A stretch of DNA of 64,000 nucleotides from positions 2,288,501-2,352,500 of the forward strand of contig NZ_CP084606.1 in assembly GCF_022376835.1 (NCBI RefSeq), given 5' to 3'. This DNA is from Brucepastera parasyntrophica (GTDB lineage Bacteria; Spirochaetota; Spirochaetia; Treponematales; Treponemataceae). The notes below the pieces were generated by a model. That model was not told the DNA's origin. It did not search any database and saw only the letters and a program-made list of their open reading frames with translations. Shown piece after piece: positions 47,077-59,500 of the stretch (positions are counted from its first letter, which is position 1; each line of letters starts with the position of its first letter). Made by a program: the position numbers and the translations under genes.

Positions 47077-49030
47077 TGTAAAACTGTTTTTGCCTTTGCC
47101 GCTGTTTATTTTTTCCATAACTTTCTTTTTTTCATGCGACAGCAATGGAATAAATTCCTTTATATCACGATCAGACCCGTTCCCGGATAATCCCAGTATT
47201 AAAAGCTTAAGCGGGGGGAAGGCGCTTTCTCTTTCCTGGAAAGCCGATACAGGCGCCGACAGTTATCTCGTAATGCGGAGTATCGACGGACAGAATGGAC
47301 TCGGCGCTTTTGAGGAAATCTATAGCGGTGATGAAACAGTGTATCTTGACCGGGATATAGATGTCTGCCTCTCTTACGCGTACAGGCTTGACAAGCAGCG
47401 GGGCGGTAAAATTTTCAAGGGAAGCGATATCGCATATTTTATCCGTACTTTGCCGTTTGCCGATGAAGTTACAGCTCTTGGTCTGGAAGATGGAAGTGTA
47501 GTCAGACTTTCCTGGAATACGGATGAAAATGCCGACAGTTATATTCTGCGCAAGCAGAGCATAGATCAGAATAATAACAGGACAAATCTGGACCCAATCG
47601 AGCTGGGTCAAACCATGTATATAGACAGTGAGCTGGAAATTGACAAAATATATTCATACCGCCTCGACAAAGTCAGGGGAAGTGAGTTGTTCGAAGGTTC
47701 AGCTGTTACCCTGTATTCACGCATGCGTCCTGAACCGACACCCGGCGTAATAACGGTATTGCGTTTGAATGAAGGCACCGCCGCATATCTGCTCTGGGAT
47801 GCCGATACGCATGCGGACAGCTACATCATAATGAAAACTGAAACCGGAATTGCCGGTGTTGATTTTACCGATGACCTGAAAACCGTTAAAATCGAACTTA
47901 CCGGCAAAACAAGCTATATCGACAATGATATAGATACCGGAAAAGCATATGCGTACCGTCTTGATAAAGTACAGAGGGGCGTCACGCATGAAGGGCTGGC
48001 TATCAGTACTTTTGAAAAATCGCGATCAGACCCTGTCCCCGGCGTGATAACCGCCCGGAGTCTGAACGGAGGGACCACCGCGTATCTGACCTGGACGGCG
48101 GATAACGGAGCCGATTCATACAGAGTCATGAGGTCGCTGAATGACGGGAGCGCCATTCAGTTCACCGCGCGGGCTGACGAGTCTGACGGTTTTTTTCTGC
48201 AAAGCAAAACCTCCGCCATGGATACCGGACTCGCTGACGATAAATCGTATTTGTACCGACTCGATAAAGAAAGGAACGGACAGTGGGTAATCGGAACCGA
48301 AATTACGGTATTTTCCCAAACAAGACCGTTCCCGTTCGGCGAGGCGCCCATTGCGGACGGCTTCCGCGCCGACGGCAAAATCGCTTTAAACTGGAGCAAT
48401 GATGACGGAGCGGATTCGTATATTCTCATGAGAAGAGAAGACGATCCCGCGAATTCCAGTTTTACCCAGTGGAAGTCCATATGGGAAGGGCAGGAATTAA
48501 CGTATGTTGATGACACAGTCAATCCGGAGAAATCAGGACGTTATGAATACCGGCTTAATAAACGCCGGAATGGAACAATATATGAATGGGTATATGATGT
48601 GACACTCGCGGTAGCGGCCGGCGTAGAGCAGGACGCGTTTGAGCCGAACAACATCCAGTCCCAGGCGACCATTCTGGACAATTCCCGGACCGCAAATTTA
48701 TATTGTTTCGGTTATTCCGATGGACAGGTCCTGTCCGATGCGGACTGGTACAAAGTGAATATTCCGGCCGGCAAAACAGCTCATATAAAAGTTATTTACA
48801 GTACGAGTACCAGCGGTTCTGAAAAATCCTGGTTTGACCTGTATTTGCCCGGTCAGACGCCGGTTCCGATTCCGCATAATACAAATTTTGCGATAAAGAA
48901 TGAAGCTTCCGTACAGCAGTATATCGCATTCGCGATAAGACCGAGGACTGAAGAATTTCTGACGGACGGCAGGGTCGGCGGCTGTGTTGTCACCTATACC
49001 ATAATGTGGCATGAAATATCGAATAATTAA
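47066..49030 (+). CDS. lipoprotein with five fibronectin-III-like repeats
   Basis: 654 residues. Lipobox FFFSC, then five repeats of about 95 residues with the shared pattern LxWxADxGADSYxVMRS...YxYRLDKxRxG (near residues 50, 140, 235, 330, 430), the fibronectin-III fold. A C-terminal domain begins with DAFEPNNIQSQATIL and contains SDADWYKVNIP, the pattern of pre-peptidase (PPC) domains of secreted enzymes. Surface or periplasmic, probably adhesive or scaffolding. Overlaps the barrel gene by 11 bases. Confidence 0.78.
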   Translation: MKNNVKLFLPLPLFIFSITFFFSCDSNGINSFISRSDPFPDNPSIKSLSGGKALSLSWKADTGADSYLVMRSIDGQNGLGAFEEIYSGDETVYLDRDIDVCLSYAYRLDKQRGGKIFKGSDIAYFIRTLPFADEVTALGLEDGSVVRLSWNTDENADSYILRKQSIDQNNNRTNLDPIELGQTMYIDSELEIDKIYSYRLDKVRGSELFEGSAVTLYSRMRPEPTPGVITVLRLNEGTAAYLLWDADTHADSYIIMKTETGIAGVDFTDDLKTVKIELTGKTSYIDNDIDTGKAYAYRLDKVQRGVTHEGLAISTFEKSRSDPVPGVITARSLNGGTTAYLTWTADNGADSYRVMRSLNDGSAIQFTARADESDGFFLQSKTSAMDTGLADDKSYLYRLDKERNGQWVIGTEITVFSQTRPFPFGEAPIADGFRADGKIALNWSNDDGADSYILMRREDDPANSSFTQWKSIWEGQELTYVDDTVNPEKSGRYEYRLNKRRNGTIYEWVYDVTLAVAAGVEQDAFEPNNIQSQATILDNSRTANLYCFGYSDGQVLSDADWYKVNIPAGKTAHIKVIYSTSTSGSEKSWFDLYLPGQTPVPIPHNTNFAIKNEASVQQYIAFAIRPRTEEFLTDGRVGGCVVTYTIMWHEISNN

Positions 49031-49043
49031 TTAAGGGAAACAA

Positions 49044-50524
49044 ATGAAAAATTATCCGGCGTTTTTTATTGTTGTGTTATGCATAGGTTTATGCGGCTGT
49101 GATCTCCCGACAAAAACAACCGCGAATTATTCGGAACCTTTTTTTGATGTAGTAAGTACCGACAGTTTCCGCGGAGACGGGACGATAGGACTGAACTGGC
49201 GTACCGATAAAGGAACCGACAGTTATATTGTAATGCGCGGAACAGACGGAATATACGGCGTCAATGATTTCAGTGAAGTATATAATGGTTCCGAGACGTC
49301 CTGGTTTGACGCCGGTATTGAAACGGATATACGGTATGTTTACCGGCTGGACAAGCGGAACAAAAACGGAAAACTGGTCGGGCAGGAAACGGCAATCGCG
49401 GTCGGGGTCGGAAAGGACACGGAGATTGACCGCAATGAACCGAACAACAGTAAAAACACCGCGACATTACTTAATACAAGCAAGCGCGGTACCGTATATT
49501 TTTTCAGATTTTCAGACGGAAGAACATTATCGGATACGGACTGGTTTAAAATAAAAGTCCCGCAATCAAAGGCCGCCAGTCTGCGGGTTATCGAAGATAA
49601 TGCGGGTCTCCGGAGTTCTTTTTACATAGCTGTTCCGGGAAAGGGAAATATTTCATTAACAGCCGATACGGTTGTCCGGATAACAAATGAGAGTTTCTCA
49701 GACAGTTATATATATCTGGAGATATGTCCCGTAACCGATGAATTTGTTGAGCCTGACTCAAGCGGCGGGACTATCAGAACATACACAATCATACTGGATT
49801 CAATCGGAGATACGGACGGAAGTGATCCCGGAGGGACTGACCCTGATCCGGGCGGAACAGATCCCGACCCCGGAGGAACGGACCCCGATCCGGGCGGAAC
49901 AGATCCCGACCCGGGGGGACTGACCCTGATCCGGGTGGGACAGATCCCGATCCCGGAGGAACAGATCCCGATCCGGGTACCGTAACGGAGAAGAGTGAAC
50001 TGTTCTCCGAAATATCGGGTCTGACGGTTTTTTATACTAATGAAACAAAATACCTGAACAGTAATTATACATTCTGGAAACGTTTTGACAGTACGGTCCT
50101 TGTTTTTGAAAGCATTCATATCGAAATGTTCAAGGAAAGCGGAGTGTCAAGCGGCGGATACGGCATCTTCTTTCAGGCCGGAAATATAGACGGGTATGGG
50201 GAATGCATGCTGACGGTCCTTATTAGAACAACAGGGCAATACGCGATCGGAAAAGTTATAGACGGAAATTATACCGAGATAAACGGCTGGAAAGACGGTA
50301 CCTATCTCCGCAGGGGATACGGCGTAAAAAACAGTATAAAAGTAGTGTGGGACAATGAAACCGCAATATATGTTCTTTATATAAATGGAATGGAAGAAGT
50401 CAGGTTCATCGATCTGGATTCTCCCCAGTGCTCCGGCGGCGGCAGCGGAGTCGCCGCAGTAATTACCAAATACGAATCATTTCCGGAAAGTCCGGTAAAA
50501 GTGAGGTACAGAATTTATGAATAA
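49044..50524 (+). CDS. lipoprotein with FN3-like and PPC-like domains and a DPDPGGT linker, one frameshift
   Basis: Corrected length 493 residues. Lipobox LCGC, one fibronectin-like repeat of the same type as in the upstream gene (GTDSYIVMRGTDG, YVYRLDKRNKNGK), a PPC-like domain (NEPNNSKNTATLL, SDTDWFKIKVP), a linker of seven GGTDPDP units, and a C-terminal domain of about 170 residues (SSGGYGIFFQAGNIDGYGE, NSIKVVWDNETAIYVLYING) that looks like a concanavalin-type lectin fold. The frame breaks in the G-run 49913-49918 inside the linker; seven G restore it. This gene and its neighbour share domains and probably arose by duplication. Confidence 0.75.
49830..49975 (+). repeat. seven 21-base units coding GGTDPDP
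   Basis: In-frame tandem units of GGN-GGN-ACN-GAY-CCN-GAY-CCN, one base short because of the break at 49913-49918. The unit count may vary by replication slippage. Confidence 0.85.
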
Positions 50525-53500
50525 GCACCGGTTTTTCGCGTCATTAATGGGAATCATATATCTGGGGACCCTGAACCCGGTCATTCTGTACGGAGCCGAA
50601 CCGGCGGTCTCGCCGTCCGCTCCCGCCATAGCCGAACAGAGCCATGGAGAAGCCATCAGCGCTGAAGCGGGCGGGACCGTCAGCCTCAGCGGCGCCCGGA
50701 TAGTGATACCCGCCGGGGCCCTTGAAGAAGACACCTTGATAAGGATAACGAAACTGCGGGAAACGGCGGACACCGGTGAAAGCATGATCAATGTGACTTC
50801 CGGGGGCGGCGGGTACCGGTTTGAACCCGCCGGCACCCAGTTTCTGAAAGAAGTAACGATAGAGCTGCCGTATGACGTGAAGCTGAACGGGAAGGAAGGC
50901 AGTCTCGAAGATGTCCGCGGTTACTATTATGACGTAAAGGAAGAACGGTGGATAGTTCTCGAGAAAAAGGGATATGACAAAGAACGGGGTGTCATAGAAA
51001 GTGTGACAACACATTTTACGGATATGATAAACGGGACCTTAAGTTTACCTGAGAGCGCGGGACCGATAGATGTGAACCTGAACAGTATCAAGGGGCTTGA
51101 GGCCGCGAACGCGTCTGTTGGGGTCGCGAAACTGGAAGGGCTTGAGGGTACGAGCGACGGGAGCGCGGGATTTTCGCTGAAGCTTGACCTGCCCGGGGCC
51201 GGCGCGGAATGCGGCCCCGGTAGCTATACAGTATTCGAGCGGCGGGGGAATTGGGATAACGGGGAAGGGGTTTGACGTACAGTACGGGAGCCGGATAGAG
51301 ATAGACACGAGGTATGGTGCGGCGCGGTATGACGGGAGCGACAGCTATACGCTTGACGGGGTGAGGCTGAAGGTCCGATTGACCCGGGTCGGAGAGACGG
51401 AGTATGAACGGCTTCGGGAACAGTCATTCAGCCGGATCGTGCATATAAAAACGGAGAGTGAGAATTACTGGGAAGTAACGGAGCGTGACGGAAGTAAGAA
51501 GACATACGGGAAGAGAGATGAGAGCTGGGGCGGGAAGGGAGCAACGAAAAAGAACATCTGGTACCTTGAGAAGGAAGAGGACGTATACGGGAACACGATA
51601 GTGTATGAGTATATAAAAGATGGAGGCTATGTATATCCGTTGGCGATATGGTACACGGGGAAGGGAGATGAGAAAGGTCCGTACGCGGTGCGGTTTGAGT
51701 ATGGGACCGGGCGTCCTGACAAACGGGTGGACATGCGCGGCGGGTATACGCAGGAGCTGAGGCTTCTGCTTGAGCGGATAGTGGTAACGGGAGCTGACGG
51801 GAATGAGCTGCGAAGTTACGGATTTGAGTATAAAGGCGGGGTTGCTGAAGAACAGTATGTGATAGCGCTGGTTGGCTTTGACCGGGATAGCGTTGAATGG
51901 TGGCGGTATGGGTTTGAGTATAACGAGATAGAGCGGGACAAAAACGGCGCGCTTAAATATTTTGCTGATCCGGAGGTGTATGGAAATATGCCGCTGTCAG
52001 TTACAAGTAACAGTAAAATAGGCGGACAGTTTTCGGCAGGGACCGGAGTTGGTATAGGTTTTGCTGATGGACAGTTTGATGTACGAATCAGCGGCGGTAT
52101 ACAGTATTCATTTGATTATGGAATATCATATAACAAATATATGATGGCAGATATAGACGGCGATGGACGGCTTGATATTGTCCGTCAGGCAGGGCCTGAT
52201 TTATATATATGCAAGAATAATGGTAATGGTTTTGACAGCGAAATAAAAATTACGGTCAGCGGGCTTGGAAGTATAGATATTGGAAAGGAAGAGAGCATTA
52301 ATAATTCCCTCGGGGTAATGTTTATTTTGGTATTGGCGGCCCATACTCTTTGAGCATCGGCGGAGGTCCGATATGGTCAACACAATGGGGTGAAGGCAGT
52401 TTAACGAGCAGTCTGATGGACATGGATGGAGACGGGCTTGTTGATATAGCGATAAGCGGTTCAAATATATATTACAAAAATATCAGTGGGAATGGAAAAA
52501 TCCAGTTTAAAGAGGTATATATCGGGGCTGAAGGTATGACAGATACCAGCACTGAATTAAGTTCCACAGAAGAAAATGCATATCATGCAACGTATTATAT
52601 TCAGCGGCCGTTCAGGATGTGGAAGGCTCCGTATGACGGAGAAGTCAGAATAGAACAGAAAATAAAAAAATAGAATCTCTGGAAGAGGAACCCGGAAAGA
52701 TATCCGCAAAAACCTATGTGGGGATATCTAATAGCCAGGAAAACGGTACAAAAAGCGATGAAGTTCAAAATGCCGGAGTTTATCTGTCAGCCCAGGATAT
52801 ATCCGGCGAAAGTCAGGCAACAGTCTCTGTCGAAACAGATCAGAGATTGTACTATATACATAATGTAGAAGGCAAAGACGGAGATGAACGCAATATAAAA
52901 GGTAATGATGTGGACTGGAATATTAAAATGGTTTATACAAAAGTCCGCCCATTTCTGACTAGTGATGAATTAATCAGGTATGTACCATATGGTCTATTAC
53001 TGGAGCACGAATATGATGAAGCCGTAAAGATATTATATACACAGGGAACAATAACCACAGGGGAAGGTGCTGACGCTGAAACAAAAACAGTGTATAACCT
53101 CAAAAATGACTGGAAATCCATACTGGAAGATAGAAAAAATGAAGATGTGAAAAAAGCACGAAGCTGGTTATATAGTCGGGGCTATTATATACTGCAGATA
53201 ATTGATCATGAGAGCATTAAAACCAACCTGTTATATACAGAAGGCTGGATAGAACAGGGACAGTTTGTGACTCCCACTGCCAGCGGATATTATATATATG
53301 ATCCTGCGAAAGACGAATACAAGGCTCAACAATTGACGGGGCCGGAAAAAAAAGAAAAGCTTGACCAGGTGACTGTCGCAATGCGCTTTCCTACGAAATA
53401 TGAACCCTCCCAAAAGATTGAAGGAATAACTCCGCGGAAGAAGAAGGAGAAATAATTTACGCGACTGAAGCAGAAGGAAAGACAGTGGGTGTCCGTTTAC

Positions 53501-56500
53501 GTGCCAATGAGGGCAGTTTGTTTAATAATGGAAACTATATTGCCTTGGGACAGTTCGACGAACAGTATCTCCACGCGGAAAAAGACGCGGAAAATCAGGA
53601 ACTCCTTTTTTATGTAAATGGAATCAGTACCGAAAACGCTATTAAAATGATACCGGCAGATAATGATTATACTGAAGTGAGTATACAGGTAACATTTCAG
53701 ACAGGCGGGAAAACAGAAGCGGAAGTCACCTGGGAATTTACCGATCCGGTAGAAAGCGCCGAAACAATAGAAGAATCGGAAATGAATGTCCTGTGGCGTG
53801 ACGAAGAATTTGACCAGTTATTTGTTTCTCCTTATTTAAGTTCGCGGGAACACTACGATATCAATAATCAATTCTGGGATACGATTGCCGTAACGGAAAT
53901 GGAAGAATTGTTTGCCCATTATATTACCGGAGAACTTGTTACCAATGAGCTTGCGGCAGCTTTCTATGAAAATTATTTTGCGGTTGAGAAAAAATATGTA
54001 ATAAAAAGTACCTTAAGTAATGAGCAAAAGAATAATGCTAACGCATTCCTGGAACTAATAAACAATATGGGTCCGAATTATCCCTGCGATATAAATGACG
54101 CTTACTGGGAAGAAATAGTTGAGGCTGAAACCGATGCTTTGTTCAGTCATTATATAAATGATGATCAGATAGAAGTGGACGAAAGTGATGTGGAAAGGTT
54201 TCTTCAGGATAATTTTGAATTTGAGGAAGAAAAATATAAACGAAAAAATCTTGCCGCACAGGAAATCAGTGAAGCAAATATATTTCTGCAACAACTCAAA
54301 GTCTCCGGTTCAAATTTTCCAAATGATATCGGGAATCCGTTCTGGAAAGAAATAACAGTAACAGATACGGTGACTCTATTTGATTATTATATAAATGAAG
54401 GATTGGCTGAAACAGCTATAGATGATTTTTTTGAAAGTTATTTTGAAATTAAAGAAGAAAACTACAAAAGGAATGTCCTGACCGGAGAGGAAAGCAATAC
54501 CGCAAATGAATTTCTATCCAATGTTGAATGGGAATATTTTCACAAAATTGCCTTTCCCTGTTATGAATACAGCGAAGATGAAAAAGTATATAATCTGGTC
54601 CCGTATTATGCTTCCGAAGATGATAATTCCGATGCTCAGAAAATCCAGCTGATAGGAATCATACAATCAATAACAAAAAAATATCTGCTGCACAAATACC
54701 AGCAGGTTAAAAAGACAATACGGTATGACGCCAATTATATTTATGCGGTAGAAGATGACGCTAGAAAAGAGGATGAATATGGAAGATTCAGATATATAGG
54801 TTTATCGCTGAAAGAAGAATCCGAAGAAGTATCTCTTGAAAAAAAGATTTCGTCTCTTTCGCTGACATGGGACAGCGCGGAAGATTATGCTGCGGAAAAC
54901 AGGTCAAAACAGCAGGTTTTTAAATATGAGTCTTCTGGTTATGATTCTTCTATACTTATTCCATCTATCTTTGTTCCATCAGATGACATACTGTACGGCG
55001 GAATAAACAATTGGTTCTATGGCATTTGGATAGGTGATGAAGCCCAAAACAAATTCAGTGAAGAAAGATTGTATGAGAATGTCAGGAAAGCAGAACAGAT
55101 TGCGGAGGATGTCACTGAACAGAAACTTCAGGACAAGCCCGAAGAACAGGAATCATACATGAAGGAAAAAGCGAATGTATCCGGTAGCAGTGATGTATCA
55201 TACCTTGAGGAACAAAAAAAGGCGGGATCTGATGGAAAAGTTGACGCCGGACAGGTTAATCAGGATGACTATGACTTTCAATATAATGAAGAAGGAAAGG
55301 ATGATTCCATACAGATTGAACACATATTTTATTTACCCAGTACTCTGAATGAAATGGCAGGGACTTTTGAAGATAAAGATTCGGGAAAAGTGTATGATAA
55401 CAAACAGTATTTGGACCTGAAGGCTGAGGCGGAAACCTCCCATGATCTTTCGGAAAATTATTTAATGGGCGAAATGTCTATATCCAGCATTCAGACAATG
55501 GATTGGGACGGCGGAGAACGGCAAATAAAAACGGAAGCGACATATTATTTCCCATTTATCGATGGTGATTATATACACGTTAACCGGCAGGGAGGGGATA
55601 TATATTATAAGCTGCCTGGAATAAAACCGCCCCAATCATTTTCAGGCATAGGGACTTTGCGCAAAAACAGAAGCGCGGGAGATGAAATTGGAGGGGCGGG
55701 GAATGTTACGGTTGTTCAGCTGAACTCAAGTATAAATACAAGTCATGGAGAGACAATCCAGGATATCCGGGATATTAATGGAGATAGAATACCTGACATT
55801 ATATACAGCAACGGCGCAAAGCTGTCCGTCCTGTACGGAAGCAGAGTCGCCGGGGAATACATCCAGTATGGGGACCGTTATGACCTGTACGGAAGCAACA
55901 GCGTTTTGAGCCGGACTGATAATAGAGTGGAAACGAGCGGTATCGGTGCAAGCGCCGGCCCAACCGCAGAGACAATTCGGGATATAGTAACAAACAGAGT
56001 TATAGGAATGACAATACCCGCGAGTGCAAGCGCTTCTTTCGGTATGGGGCATGGAGAAGGGTCAAATGAACAGAGCATAGGAATGCTCGACATAAACGGC
56101 GACGGGATTGATGATTATATTAATGGCGAAACAGTAAAGCTCGGGACGGGATATGCATATAGTGTCTATGATTTTAGAGCGCCTGATAATTTTTCCATAC
56201 ATAAAGGCAGCTTGCTGGCAGACAGCAAATCAATTGGTGTAGGGGCGGGAACAAATGCGAGCGGTATGACAACTGGCGACAATACTACTATAGTCTCTGT
56301 AGGAATAGGGGCCGGTGTAAATGCCAGTATTTCAAGATCAAGAACTAAAGAAATGCTCCTTGATATAAACGGCGACGGACTGCCTGACATAGTAAAAAAA
56401 GGAAATGGGAATACGCTGAGCGTACAGTATAACATGGGGACGGGTTTCACGGCAGCGGAAGAAATATATATGCCTGGATGGGGTTTTGGCTCCATTGAAC

Positions 56501-59500
56501 TTAACGCAGATGAAACACGTCCTGATCAGGGAGCACTGAATGACATCCCTGTTATAGGTCTGTTTTTTGAAAACCCTGGCATTAATGGTGTTAGTTCTTC
56601 CGACAGCAACGAAGATCTTGTGAATGAAATAGACTATTCAGCTACAATAAATTTTGGAATTAACGGCGGACTTAACACCGGGGGAACGGTCTCGATAAAA
56701 GTCTGGTTTATTTCCATTAATATGAGTATTAACGCAAATGCGGGGGTGAACGGAGGGGTAGGCACGACGAGCGTAACGGTGAAGATGCTGGACATCGATG
56801 GCGACGGGTATGTGGACCAGGTGCTGCGCATCCCGGGCAAGGAAACCTATGTAAAACGGAACCTTGGGGCCCAGATCGGGCTCCTGAAAAAAATCATACT
56901 CCCGCAGGGCGGGAGCTACGAACTCGAATATATGTCCATCGGCAACACGACAGACATGCCGCAGAGCCGGCAGGTGTTAAGTCAGGTAACGCTCCGCGAT
57001 GACCTTGAGGACTCAATTATAAATAGCGGATGGGAATACATCCGGCGCTTTGAATATAAAGACGGCTATTATGACCGCCTTGTCAGAGAATTCTACGGCT
57101 TCAGAACCGTTACGGCCCGGTATGGCACGGAAGAATACCATGATAAAAGCCGCACGGAAGTCCAGTATTACAATGACGAGTATTACCGGAAAGGCATAAA
57201 AGAGGAGCTTCGTGTCTATGACGAAAACGGCGTCCTGATACAAAGCCAGGAACAGATACCGGATGTGGCTCCTTACGCCCGTATAAAGGAAAGCTACAGC
57301 CGCGTATATGACGAAGACGGAACATATTTTGAAAGCGCGCAGCGGTATGAGTATGATGTCTTATGGGGAAACGTCACCGTCCTGTATGATGACGGCGATA
57401 TCAAGGACACCTCTGACAACCTTGAGGCGCGTATCAGTTACTGGCATAACGACTCGAAGTATCTCCACAGCCACCCGTCCCGCATAGAAATCCGTGACAG
57501 CGGAGGAAAGATAGTGCGTGTCAGGGAGGGAGACTATAACGAATATGGCTCCCTTGTAAAACTCCGGCAGTACTGGAATGAGGGGAAATACCTCACACAT
57601 GAGTTCACCTATGACGGGTACGGGAACATGAGCAGCATGACCAACAGCGCGGGCGTGAGCCTTTCCTACCGGTATGACAGCGGTCTAAACCAGTACCTTG
57701 AGGAAATCACACGGACTGGCGGCGGCGCCTCATACGTGAGCCGCATAGCCTGGAACACCTCGCGCGGCCTCAAGGAAAGGGAAACGGACTCGAACGGTAA
57801 CTCGATACGGTACGAATACGATGAGAAGGGACGGCTCACGGAGGTGAGGACTTCTTATGATACGGGGACAGTCCCCGCGGTCTCCTATGAATATCACACA
57901 CCGGAGGAGTCTCGGTGGTACGCGGTCACCTCGAACAAGATAACGACGGACAGCAGCGACAGCCGGGTCATGCTCACAGTGACTGAGCTTGACGGCATAG
58001 GCCGGGTACGGCGGACGGCGAAGGCAGGAGAAGTGTATAACCCGGGTACAGGAAACGACTTGTTTGGCTGGAACGTCTCGGGAGCTGTTCAATATGACGG
58101 GCGGGGCAGGGTGGTCAGAGGAGGGCAGCCGTACTTTGTGGGAGAAGACAGCATCGGGACCTGCTCGATACAAAACCTACTCTTCTTAATCTCCTTCTGG
58201 CAACGGAGATTACATACGACGGGATTAACCGACCGGTGAAGCTCTCACTTCCGGACGGGAGTGTGAGCGAAAATCGGTACGGGGTACGCGCTCTTGACGG
58301 AACGGCCCGCGCATATATGGAATCGGTCGACCCGCTGGGGAACACCGTTGTGCAGTACCGGGACGGACGGGAGAATATCATCCGTGTGGAACGGTGGGAA
58401 GGAGAGAAGACAACGATCCTTACGAAGGCAACGTATCTGTACAATGCCCTGGGAGAACTCCTCGAGGCAAGGGACGCGGAAGGGAACCCGGTGACGGTTG
58501 AGTATGACCTTCTGGGCCGGCGGACCGCCATTGAAAGTATTGACTCGGGGCGTGAGGAAGGCGAATACAACGAAAAGGGCCAGCTGTGGAAGGTGACAAC
58601 CAGTGTGCTCCGGGAAAAGGGAAGGCATGTCCTGTATGAGTATGACAGCTTCGGCCGGATGATAAAAATAGACTACCCGAGAGTGAGGACGTTGTGTATA
58701 CTTATGGCGGTCCCGAGGCGGCAAGTGAAAACCGCGCGGACCGGGTAATCAGGATAGAGGATGAGAGCGGAAGTATCGAGTATGAGTACGGAAGCCTGGG
58801 AGAAGTGACCGTGGAGACGCGGACGCTGGGGCGGCGGAGCCATGACCGCACGGGCACGGTGAAGACGGCCGAGATGCGGTACCGGAGCGACTATCTGGGA
58901 CGCATGGAAGAAATCACATACCCTGACGGAGAAGTGGTGAAGTATGCCTACAACTACGGCGGGGCCGTGGAACGTGTGACGGGCGAGAAGCAGGGAGAGA
59001 CGTTCGTATATGTGGACAAAATAGGGTATGACGAGTGGGGCCAGCGGGTGTATATAAGGCTGGGGAACGGGGTTGAGACCAGCTATACTTATGACGAGAA
59101 CCGGCGGTGGCTGAGCGGGATAGAGACCCGGAACGCGGGGACCGTACTCCAGAACATGGAATACCGCTTTGACCGGGTGGGGAATGTGTCCGGGTATGAA
59201 AATAACGCCGGGGCCTATATGACGAAGCAGGATTACACCTACGACAGCCTGTACCAGCTGACGGGAGTGACGGGAGAAAGCCGGGCATCCGAGACGGGTG
59301 AATATCAGGCGGCCTACAGCCAGAGCTACCGCTTTGATGAGGGCGGACTCGGGAAGATGATGGAGAAGGTGAGCGCCTCGAGCCAGAGTGATGGGAGGAT
59401 CCTGGGAGACGACCTAAACTATAGTCTTGACTATGAGTATGAGGCGGGGTATGTACACCGGGTGAGCCGTATCGGTGGGAGGTATTATCAGTATGACGCG

